From positions 2,547,001 to 2,611,000 of the forward strand of contig OY997594.1 of NCBI GenBank assembly GCA_963921825.1: a stretch of 64,000 nt of DNA, read 5' to 3'. Origin of the DNA: Erodium maritimum (taxonomy: Eukaryota > Streptophyta > Magnoliopsida > Geraniales > Geraniaceae). This document shows, in pieces, positions 1-8,942 of the stretch; position 1 is the stretch's first letter; each line of letters opens with the position of its first letter. Both the position numbers and the translations under genes were made by a program. The notes below the pieces were generated by a model. It was given only the letters and a program-made list of their open reading frames with translations. It was not told the origin of the DNA and did no database searches.

Positions 1-459
1 CTCGTCCCCCTGGTCAAGATGCTCACAAGGGTCAGAGACATAAAGAACGTCAGACCTGCATTGTGGCAAGAGGAAGCTATTCCCCGATGTCCTGGAGAAC
101 CTGGTGCGATACACAAAGTGGCCTGGGATCTGGAGGGTGTTGAAGAGGCCGCCCTTGGTACAGCCTGAGCAGTATATGAGGAGCTTACCGAGTGCCCTCC
201 AGTTCCCGTCAACACTGTGGCTTCCGCTAGACTGCAGGTCGACCATCATCTTTGGAGCTCTTGTTCTGCAAAACTCCTTCCAGAGGACCCGCTTGGCGAA
301 ATCATCGAACCATTTGCATACGCATGAGAGGACAGCGATCAGATTGGGGTTCCAGCTCAGTTGTTGAAACACTAGGAAAATTATGTCTTCACTTAGATGT
401 CCTTTCGTGCATTGACAACTGGAGGAGTGTATGCATCGGTATTGCTTTGTGATGATCAT
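1..459 (-). CDS. EDL3-like: EID1-like F-box protein (EDL3-like), 3' part cut by window edge
   Basis: Reading the minus strand from an ATG at 459-457 gives 153 codons open to the window edge, so the C-terminal part is missing. The N-terminus has an F-box (LSEDIIFLVFQQLSW, about residues 23-37, followed by CVCKWFDDFAKRVLWKEFC). Next come the blocks GNWRALGKLLIYCSGCTKGG and IPGHFVYRTRFSRTSG and then YVSDPCEHLDQG, which I recognise from the EID1-like F-box (EDL) family. Such proteins recruit targets to SCF ubiquitin ligases through the F-box; Arabidopsis EDL3 acts in abscisic acid signalling. Plus-strand reading frames over the same bases are shadows broken by stops. The start was chosen because it is the first ATG in frame, with a short Cys-rich stretch before the F-box. 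Family assignment is from memory of the conserved blocks. Confidence 0.85.
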   Translation of the reverse strand, partial: MIITKQYRCIHSSSCQCTKGHLSEDIIFLVFQQLSWNPNLIAVLSCVCKWFDDFAKRVLWKEFCRTRAPKMMVDLQSSGSHSVDGNWRALGKLLIYCSGCTKGGLFNTLQIPGHFVYRTRFSRTSGNSFLLPQCRSDVLYVSDPCEHLDQGDE

Positions 460-2715
460 TGTTTCCACTGATTGAGAGTGGAATTAACGGTGATCTCGGG
501 TCCTTCTTCTACCTGCCAAGATCGGAGATTATATTCATCAGCAATGGTAACATTCAATGACCAAGTTTCTCATGAATGAAGAACATTACTGTTTGATTTG
601 TCCCCTATTCTAATTTCCAAGTCAAACTCTATGCCATTTAATGTAGAAATGGATTTGGATTCAACAGTTTTCAACAGAACACTAATCCCCAAAACAGAAA
701 TATCATAATTGCAGAAAAGTACCCTGAGGAGTTCATTTTTTGCAACTTGCATCCCTTTTCTTCAATAATTGCAAAAAAGTACCCTGAACTTGTTTTTTGT
801 TGCAATTTGTATAAAAATGATGATTGTACCCTTACAATTTACATTTAAAAAATAATACTTAAAAAAATCCAAATTTTCATATCCCTTAATTTTCTTCCTC
901 TTTGTACCATATAAAGAGTACTAAATTTGAAGAATATGAAATTTTGGATTTTCTGTTCTTTAATATTGTTTTTTAAATCTAAATTTCCAAGGTTAAAATT
1001 GTCATTTTTATACAAATTTATACAAAATGCAACAAAAAACAAGTTCAGGGCACTTTCTTGCAGTTATAAAAAAAGATGACTACAAGTTGCAAAAAGTGAA
1101 TACCTGGGTACTTTTTTGCAATTATCCCTATCAAGAATATTCAAACCTATTAAATTTCATTAAGACAAAATCAACCACAAGCAACCCCAGTTCTGTTAGA
1201 AAGCAATGTAAAGGTTATATAACATCTAAAAATTCTGCATTCACCCATAAGATAAACCACAAAACATCACAACAGAAAGAATCGGGCATAATCGCCCAAA
1301 ACGATATCAATCCCATAAGACAACAGAAAGAATGCAAAACACGATCTTCGTTTTCAAACAAGAAAAAGAACCAAGTCTATCCCACACGCAACGAATCTAT
1401 AACAAACTTTAAAAACGTAAACTGTGAGCTGGACAAGCAAAAGATGTTGACTGAGTTCCCAATGCTTTTCGTAATAAGACACAAACACCTCCACACTCTA
1501 GTGTACAAACTTAGTACTCAAATAATAAAATGCACGAACCTTTAATAGAAGTAAACTTCACTTAAGTTCCAACATTTAGCCGCACGTAAATAAGTCTTCT
1601 GTTTGCGAACGATAACCCCATTCATTATGCTGGTTGTTCAAATTAAACAAGAACACTTGAAAAATTGTATATGTCTTCCGATTCTCAATTGGGATAATTT
1701 TTTTTAGTAGATTTGGCGTGGTTTTTCAAGTGTAGCATTATTATAACTTCAATTTTCAAAACACTTCGGATTCAAACATCAACTATTGGAATTTCATCCC
1801 CATTCCCATTCCAAAGCAAAAATTCTCATCCGAACGCTACTTATACCAAACCAAACCATACAATAATGATCTTTTTTCTCAATGCAATGCAGGCCGAATT
1901 GGGGGCGAATTCAACAGGCGAATCGACAAAAAAGGTATTTTTTTGACGACTCTCTCCCCTGGGGGGAAGAATTCACCACCCATCTCAATTCCCCCACCTT
2001 GTGGCCAATTTCCACGCGACACATAGCTCTTCGCCCCCAATTCACCCTGCGTTGGGCTAATACCACTGTGGGAGGCTGGGCAAATCGGCCGGATTCACCT
2101 AGACTAATCGCACCGCGCATTGCAGATGCCCTTACCACAGCATTTTCACAAAACTCAGCCAAACTCTCAACAAGACAACAAACCAACCAAAACCCACATT
2201 CAGATTCTTCCCCAAACCCTCCCAAATCAGCATTATTTCATCATTTCAACCAATTCAAAACCCCTCAACACCTCAAGAGGTCACACTCACATCAGAATCA
2301 ACCCATCAAAACACAAACCATACACAACAACAACAAAGCAAAACCAGATCATCAATTCACCATTAAACCCAACAAAAACAAATCCTCACCTCAGCTCATC
2401 CAGATCCAGTTCAGCTTCCACATCACCTCAAACTCAAAAACCCCAAAAAACCCTTTAATCTGCAAAACCAGAAAATAAGTAATCGATGGGGAGACACAGA
2501 TTATAGCTTTTTGCATGCGATGCAAATGGCGAAAATTTGAAGAATAAAAACACGAAATTTAAACACTCACATGCAGAGAAAATCAGTAATTTCGAAACCC
2601 AGAAGGGGCAATTCCGTCCATAGACAATTCCGATAGCATTTGCAGAGATGGGACTGAGAAAGAAGAAGAAGAAAAAGATTGAGTATTGTTCATAGGAAGA
2701 TAAACTCACGCGTCT
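460..2715 (-). other. probable spliced 5' leader region of the EDL3-like gene
   Basis: No coding frame is convincing here on either strand. On the minus strand there are plausible leader signals: a donor GTGAGT at 2570-2565 after a T/C-rich exon, an acceptor TTTTGCAG ending at 2460, a donor GTGAGG at 2389-2384, and an acceptor CAATCAG ending at 468 just before the F-box ATG. This would give two small leader exons (about 2715-2571 and 2459-2390) and a long last leader intron that contains a foldback element (704-1128). A GC-rich stretch at about 1880-2133 ending GCAGATGCCC followed by TTA looks like the end of a Harbinger-type MITE; its left end is not clear. Inference only; transcript data would decide. 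Confidence 0.35.
704..1128. mobile_element. foldback MITE, family A copy 1
   Basis: The two arms are inverted copies of each other. The left arm reads TAATTGCAGAAAAGTACCCT and the right arm ends GGGTACTTTTTTGCAATTAT CCC. Inside are the family hallmarks TTTTCTTCCTCTTTGTAC and a central near-palindrome. The left end has lost the usual GGGA and no clear target duplication remains. It sits upstream of the F-box start, probably in its leader intron. Confidence 0.8.
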
Positions 2716-2735
2716 CGTGTTCTCGTAAAGAACAG

Positions 2736-2902
2736 ACTAATTAAATGACGACACGTGGAGGTAGAGTTAGGCGGAGATTGCGTAGGGGAGTAGTGGGGAC
2801 CAGAGGTGTCCTACGTGGTGTTCGGACAATCGGTGTGACTCGTGTAGAGACCAACGAGGTTGTCTGAAAATTGGTTTGAATCTTTTTGTATTTGCACACG
2901 TG
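2736..2902 (-). promoter_or_regulatory. ACGTG (ABRE/G-box) cluster, probable EDL3-like promoter
   Basis: Two palindromic CACGTG boxes lie at 2752-2757 and 2897-2902, and an ACGTGG core at 2813-2818, all within 170 bp just upstream (minus-strand sense) of the proposed leader start near 2715. ACGTG cores are bound by bZIP factors that mediate abscisic acid responses. Arabidopsis EDL3 is abscisic-acid related, so the cluster fits the gene; the link is inference. Confidence 0.4.
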
Positions 2903-4011
2903 TCGGGTGATTATTATTTTTTTGTTTTGTGTTTGGTGGAGGTTCTTCGGCTGATGTGGCACGTTATGATTGGATGCTCCTTCTTGTCCGTTTCTGCTAC
3001 TTGTGCACATGCGGACATATACACTTGCGAAATATACTATTATAAATTAAAATTAAAATAATTAGATGCGGGTATCGGGCGATGTGTGGTGTTTAGTATA
3101 AGAACTGGTATGCTATATACAGACATTAGAGTTGCATAAATACTACTTGACGGTTGGTATGCTTGCCGTGCCATTTTTTGTGCTAAAACTGCAGGGCGTC
3201 AACCACTAAAAATCAGACAAAGGGCGGGCCTCCCTAATTAGCTAGTGAACTGTCATGTTCGTTGAACGCCTAACAAAATGGATACGGACATCATCGAGTG
3301 TAGATAGTAATCCAATACAACATTAAATTATCAAACCCAACGGTGACTGAAAAGAGCACCTCTTACGAATTAAATCCACCATAGCCTTGCAGTCACTACG
3401 GATATGGTCCCACGTCATTTGATTAGTCTTAAGTCAAGCCAACACTTCCCGTATCTCCATTGCTTCGACGATAGTTGGGTGTAAAGCTCCCCTCGTGAGT
3501 CGGGTGTGGACTCCCTGCACCAACCCGGTAGAGTCCCGACATATCATCCCCATGACACTTTGTTCAATTTATGAGTATCCAGTTTGTAATTTTTTTTACC
3601 GTGTCGTTGAACATTGCCTCATTGACCTCTACTGCACAATCCCCTCCCCCAGTTTTACCGAAGACACCATTATTGACGTTGTCTGTTCGGCCCTAAGAAG
3701 CCTCTCTTTCTCTTCCTGAGCCATAAACCACAAATTATGTCCTTCTTGTGCCCATACTACTACTGAATCAACTGATCTTGTCTCCGCCTTTCATAACCAG
3801 TCATTCCTGCGACTCCACGTCTCCCATAAAACACTGGCCTATACCGCCTTAACCAAATACATTAATTTTAAAATATCGGTCACAAATAGTAAACTATCAA
3901 AGTTTGAAATCTTTATGAATTAGTCACATACTGTTCCCGTACCTTTATGAATTGAAAAATAATAAAAATTTCGACTTAGATTTTGTCCAATCCATAACCA
4001 ATAACAAAAAT
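2903..4011. other. intergenic, no gene seen
   Basis: I see only short frames with stops, no protein family match, and a weak mix of A/T-rich sequence. It lies between the proposed promoter of the F-box gene and the 3' end of the calmodulin-binding gene, so its right part probably holds that gene's 3' untranslated region. Confidence 0.5.
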
Positions 4012-4665
4012 TCAACGATCCCGAAAAGATACGATAACAGTCTCAAAAACACCAACCAAGGCCCTGACCTTACTCTTATTTGTCCCACCAAGCTTACTTG
4101 CTGTCTCTTCAATCACATTGTTCAATAACAAATCTTTGGCCCCTTTCTTTTCCTCCATTTCTTCATGCTCATGTCCCTTAACTCGACCCTTTCCATTTTC
4201 GTTTCCAATACTACAAGACGCGTCGGTCTTCGAGCTCTTATGCCTCACAATTATCGATTGCGTCGGGTTCACAGCTCGATTCGACGCAGAGATTTCGACC
4301 GAGAGACGTAGCTTATGATAGGGGGATGGCACGTGTGGCATTGTATTTGTGGCCTTAGAGGTATAAGACACACGTGTCTTTAACTTGGACACTTGATGGC
4401 CTTCGGACAAGGGTGTTTTTGATTTGGGCAGAGGTTTAGTTTTGTCTTTCTCTGTCGGATCAGGTTTAGTTGTTTTGTTCTTCTTCTTTTTCTCGGCTAG
4501 GAGTTGACTTTCTTCGGCTATGTGTTTGCCGTACTTGCATAGATCGTGACATGAACCGGTTGAAGCTCGGAGATAACGAGGAACATGTTCCTTGGTGTTT
4601 GGAGGGGTTGACTTTTTGTCTGAAACTGTTTGAGTTGTGAATGAATTGAAGCTCTCTTTGGACAT
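4012..4665 (-). CDS. plant calmodulin-binding domain protein (small)
   Basis: An uninterrupted 217-residue frame starts MSKESFNSF and ends at 4012. Residues about 29-44 read VPRYLRASTGSCHDLC, the conserved N-terminal block of plant calmodulin-binding (CaM_binding, PF07839-type) proteins, followed by a long Lys/Thr-rich disordered middle (KKKKNKTTK). The C-terminus LLNNVIEETASKLGG and KVRALVGVFETVI is the family's calmodulin-binding helix. The ATG at 4665 was preferred over upstream non-ATG extension because a splice acceptor TTGATTTCCAG lies just before it, suggesting a 5' untranslated intron. At 217 residues it is short for the family, which often has 400 or more, but both signature ends are present. 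Cellular role unknown; calcium signalling is the family-level expectation. Confidence 0.8.
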   Translation of the reverse strand: MSKESFNSFTTQTVSDKKSTPPNTKEHVPRYLRASTGSCHDLCKYGKHIAEESQLLAEKKKKNKTTKPDPTEKDKTKPLPKSKTPLSEGHQVSKLKTRVSYTSKATNTMPHVPSPYHKLRLSVEISASNRAVNPTQSIIVRHKSSKTDASCSIGNENGKGRVKGHEHEEMEEKKGAKDLLLNNVIEETASKLGGTNKSKVRALVGVFETVIVSFRDR

Positions 4666-6137
4666 CTTCAAGTAGTAGCTCAGATGATGTTTCCTGGAAA
4701 TCAAACGAAACTCGGTTTGGAGTTGAATAGGTAGGAGATTGAAACACTAGATTCTACCATAAACATATCCTAAAGTATTGTTCACAAACAATATGCTGCC
4801 TAAAGTTTAAAAGTGTCAAACAAAATATTTATAATTTTGGTCACGAGTCATTTACATGTAGTTTGTCACGGATCATTTACATGTAATTTGTCACAGATCA
4901 TTTACCTGCCTTATGAATTGGCCGCACTTCATTTACATACATTTATGAATTGATCACATATTATTTACAGGTCTTACAATGCCTGTAATAATGACTAATA
5001 TTTTATAGTATTTTACTGTTCGTGACCAAAACTTAGGAGTTGGTTTTTACATTTAACCCGGATTTTTTTTCATGTTACACCAAAATTGGAAATAACAGTA
5101 CAAAAGAGAGAACTAACAGATACCTAACCTACTCAGAGCACGTACATTATTGTTCAAACAATGATTCTGATTCCTCAAATCTATAATCAGTTTTATAGGG
5201 TCGAAATGGGAGTTGATCGGTTTTGATTCTAATACTCCGAATCGATTCCTCTCTTTCTTCAACCAATAAGAGACCACCACGTGACACAGAAAATAGAAAA
5301 AAAGTATTTATAAAATAGTTATGTATTGTTTTATCCAACAAATATTATTTAAATAATTTAGAATACAAGAGAAATCGGTACTAGAACACTACCCGATGCA
5401 AACCTAATTAAAAAGAGGAATCAACCCCTCGAACACACGCTTCCTAAAACAAGGATTCAGTATCGAAGAACCCTCATGATGTATATGTTCTTTTTTTTTA
5501 AATAAGCTCGAAAAATTATTATTAAGACTAATTCCAAAGAGGAATCAGAATGTCCTGCTTAAAAAAAACAGGAGATGATATACATGTTCTTAACGTATGA
5601 CCAACTCAACTGAAAGTTCGAATTGGTAGCTATAAGTCTAGTTATAGTTTTATATTGTAAGAAGCGGTCTCACGGACGAGGACAAGCCAAAGACCCCTCC
5701 CCGTGAAGAATCAAGTTCCGATATACACTCAAATCTCAAACCGATAGCTGAAAGCTCAATCATAGATATAGTTTTATGTTCCGACGGTACTAAAGATTCA
5801 TGAATCATAGAAACAAAACCATTCTGAATTTCATTAAACACAAAACCCAAGAGAGGAAGCACGAAGAACAAGAGCTTTCTCTCTCTACAGAACAGCAAAA
5901 ACCCTGATCAAAGATTCAATTTTGATTCAAACCAACGATTGTGAACCGAGAAAAACGAAAACCCAACTCAGAAATTTTGAGAAGAAAGAGGTTTACCTCA
6001 GAAATTTTGGTGCAGCATAACCTTGAAGCTTTATTTGTGAAAACAGAGCAAAAGATGGTGATTTATTTGACAATATATCTTGTCAAAATTGCTGTAAAAA
6101 AAAATCGAAAGGTATTTGCTTTTATGAAAAGATTAGA
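4666..6137. other. intergenic region with a degenerate repeat
   Basis: Probable promoter and leader of the calmodulin-binding gene on the minus strand. Between about 4790 and 5065 lies a decayed element related to foldback family B, with three near-direct repeats of about 30 bp around GTCACAGATCATTTAC. A weak fragment similar to the TGTTAGAATATAAAA repeat (see 43391-43470) lies at about 5600-5650 on the minus strand. No coding frame is supported. Confidence 0.45.
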
Positions 6138-7004
6138 TATGTATTTAATCCATTTATGAGTACCCTCTATTCATTTATGGGTTTTACTTTGTTGTTTTTG
6201 TCTTTTTTTGCAGCCGGTCTTCCCTCACAGGTCGCCGTTCAATGTTCAAGCCGTGCCACGGTCTCTCCCTCGTCTCGCGCTACCGTTCCAGCATCGCCGG
6301 ACCGGCCCCGCCTTCAAGCCAGTAGCCACCGTGCCCCCCCTGCCGTTCTATGGAAGACGGGCTCCACGCGCCGCCCTCCATCTGCAGCGGCTCAGCGTCC
6401 CGGGGTCACTCCTCGCCGGCGGGGGCCTGCTGCTCCCTAGATGGATCTGGGATCCGGGAGGAAGGACGATAGATCGGGGTCTGACTCCACGGCACCCGAA
6501 GTCGGGACCCTCGATCTCGGACAAACTGTGGCGGATCGACTCGTTGCTCTCGCCTCCCGCACTACTTCGAAAGATCCGGGCGACTCAAGACAAAGATTGG
6601 CCGACATCAGATCACTCCAATGGCACGGGGTCTAGAAGATCTGGTTTTGCCGACTCGGTAGTTTGTTCTTTCGTTCGTGTGCTATTTTTCTATTTTGTTT
6701 TAGGTCGAATAAGTTGTCGTTTAGACAGTTTGTTGTTTAGGATTTTTCATTTCAAGTCTCGTTGTTTTGAGACGATAGTTGTTTTAGGTCGAATAATTGG
6801 GACTGTTGTAAGGAGTTGGCTTAGTTTTGTGCCCACGATACAAAGTGGTCTACTTTTATGGGTCCATGAGCGTCGGACTTGCTACGGTCGGCCTGTATAT
6901 ACATCTGGAACCCGGGACGGTTACGCCTCCCCCTACTTGATTACCTTTTGGTATTAATGAAGATCTCCGTTTAACCGTTTCAAAAAAAAGGGTATGTATT
7001 TAAT
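6138..7004 (+). mobile_element. non-LTR retroposon with 12-bp target duplication
   Basis: An exact 12-bp direct repeat TATGTATTTAAT lies at 6138-6149 and 6993-7004. The segment between has a GC-rich 5' half (6200-6650), a T/G-rich 3' half (6660-6950) and a run of eight A at 6982-6989 just before the right repeat. This is the structure left by target-primed reverse transcription (LINE, SINE or retroposon). The GC-rich part has open frames on the plus strand (for example 6441-6635) but I recognise no domain. Three G separate the A run from the duplication. It may be a short non-autonomous LINE derivative. Confidence 0.65.
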
Positions 7005-7782
7005 AAAAAGTTGGTTGTTGATGTAATTTTGGAGTAAACAAGCCTACATTGTATTTATCAGTTCATTTAATAACGGCTGCAATTGAATTTTATTATTGAC
7101 TAGTTGTTCTTCTTTGGAGTTGCTTAAGCTTCAAGGAAGCGTATGTAATGTAGATACTTTAAATGTCTTGTCAAAAAAAAATATTCAACTGTTTGTGGGA
7201 GCTAAAATTGAAATAAAAAATGTAATCCAACGATACAAAGCCGCGGGAGTTTTCGGGAACCGTTCAACCTACCCATCAGCTGAGGGATGAGGAAGATAGC
7301 GATGATCAACATGCGAAGATTCAATAATAACCTCGCCAGGACAAAGAGAGGATCTGGGGTAGGGGAGAAGGCCTGGAAGGGGCCTATCCTTCGTGACCAA
7401 GACGGTCAGTGTTGGGACGTCTCGAAGAACAAAGAGAGTAACACAACCTATTTACTTTTTATATTGTTATATCTATTTTGTTGTTATTTTGAATTGTAGT
7501 TTTTGGATTTTTAGTCAGACTCTTAGTATTCTTTTTTGTTTCTTTGAAAGTGTGGTAAGAGAATGTCTCCGGTTTGTGTATACGATGAAAAGTAAACTAG
7601 TTCTACGGGTTCAAAAGAGTTAGGTCACCTATGGAGGGCTCGGAAAATATTCTAGAGCCTTTGGCCTTATTATGTAACCTTTGATTGACGGTAATGCACT
7701 TCCTCAGGAGCCATGAGTCGCCCCTAAGAAGAGGTGGTGGGCAAGTGGTGGCCTACCCCACGATCCGGGTGCGGGTCCCCTC
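7005..7782. other. unassigned sequence left of the Copia element
   Basis: Mixed sequence with short plus-strand frames (7096-7290, 7287-7499) that match no family I know. 7440-7680 is T/G-rich like plant LINE tails. The Copia insertion interrupts this region: its sequence continues at 12174 after removal of the element. Confidence 0.35.
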
Positions 7783-7931
7783 TGTTAGAATATATTGTAT
7801 AGGCCCAGCCCATGTGGCTCGTTAGGGTTAACATCGGGTTTAGGAAACCCTCGTGGTGCAACACCGCTATATATACATGTACATTGTATGTTTTATTCAT
7901 CGAATACAATACAATTACATTATTGTTATCA
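7783..7931 (+). repeat. left LTR of the Copia element
   Basis: 149 bp, starts TGTTAGAATATATTG and ends TTGTTATCA. It contains a TATA-like CTATATATACATG that probably serves as its promoter. Differs from the right LTR at 4 positions, three of them clustered in the last third. Confidence 0.97.
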
Positions 7932-7943
7932 TGGTATCAGAGC
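7932..7943 (+). other. primer binding site (initiator tRNA-Met)
   Basis: TGGTATCAGAGC directly abuts the left LTR and is the standard Copia minus-strand primer site in plants. Confidence 0.95.
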
Positions 7944-8432
7944 CTCTATCGCTCTAATAACGCTTCCGCTTCAGCCGCCGTCGTTCACCTTCGTTGAACG
8001 TTGCCCGTACGCTGCCGGCATTCCCTCTCTGCCCAGCCACTGCTCCTGCTCCAGTCGCCAACACCGACGAGCTCCGCAGCCGCCAGCGAGGAGATCCAGA
8101 TCGTCCTCACCGCAGCCACCTGCGAGACGATCTCGGCCGATCACGATCGACCGCCACCGCCGCTACTTGCACCAGCCCAATCTGTTGCTCCCTGTGTCGC
8201 GACCCACGCCGCCGACGACGCAACGCAGACACGCCGCAGACGCAGGAACGCACGCAGACGCAGACCTGCAATTTTTCGAAGCCACGAAGAAGACGCGTGG
8301 CCTGCACGTGCCAGCTTCCATACGCGCCTCCACGTGCGCGTCGACTCCATGCGCCACGCACCCCCGACTGCTGACCGCGTGACTCCCACGCGCTTGACCT
8401 TTATTTAAAAAAAAACTAATCATTTTATTTCA

Positions 8433-8732
8433 GTGTTTTCTTTTCAGGTATTCCTAATGGAGAAATTTTATATCGCTGTTGGTAGATCTATTGCCAAGCC
8501 CCACTGTACGTTCTGCAACAGATCTGAACATGTCTTAACTAAATGCAAAACTCATGCTCGTCACCTTCTTGCCTCAGACACCCCTCGATGGGGTAACTCT
8601 AGGCCCTCTCAAAACTTTGGGGGGGGGGGGCGTGGCTCCCGTGTGGATCATCGGCCTTCCAACAGCCCCAATGGCACTGTTGCTGCTACACCTGCTGTGT
8701 CTGCCGAATCTCCTGACATGACTGCTCTCTAG
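8433..8732 (+). pseudogene. gag: Copia gag remnant with zinc knuckle
   Basis: The frame reads HCTFCNRSEHVLTKCKTH, a CX2CX4HX4C nucleic-acid-binding zinc knuckle at about residues 27-42, followed by a Gly/Ser-rich tail that includes a run of 12 G (8619-8630). The large N-terminal capsid part of gag that normally precedes the knuckle is absent: upstream 7944-8400 is GC-rich sequence with no gag similarity that I can see. The frame ends at a TAG (8730-8732) inside a tandem repeat. Confidence 0.8.
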
Positions 8733-8942
8733 GGTGACATACGAGCGTTGCTATCAGCTCACACTGCCTCGTCAGGTAGCTCATCCACTACTACGCCAGG
8801 TAGCACATATGTTGCTGCTACACCTGATGTGTCTGCCAAATCTCCTGACATGACTGCTCTCTTGGGGACGTACGAGCGTTCCTATCAGCTCACACTGCCT
8901 CGTCAGGTAGCTCATCCACTACTACGCCAGGTCGCACATCCA
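8679..8942 (+). repeat. 132-bp tandem duplication between gag and protease
   Basis: Units 8679-8810 and 8811-8942 are nearly identical, each starting GTTGCTGCTACACCTG. The duplication lies in the Ser/Thr-rich linker before the protease motif. One unit has a stop (CTCTCTAG) where the other reads through. Confidence 0.9.

Noticed and set aside
104-452. Plus-strand open frames of 87 and 66 codons
   Set aside because: They are shadows of the minus-strand F-box coding sequence, which shows clear domain similarity.
1882-2478. A 198-codon plus-strand frame and its overlapping neighbours
   Set aside because: Low-complexity Asn/Lys/Thr/Pro composition, no domain, and it crosses a MITE end and the probable leader of the F-box gene.
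7994-8423. Several overlapping GC-rich frames on both strands inside the Copia element
   Set aside because: Open in many frames at once because of high GC; no gag or other domain similarity.
8679-8942. Possible CRISPR-like or minisatellite array
   Set aside because: Only two units of 132 bp with no spacers; a simple tandem duplication in a plant retrotransposon.
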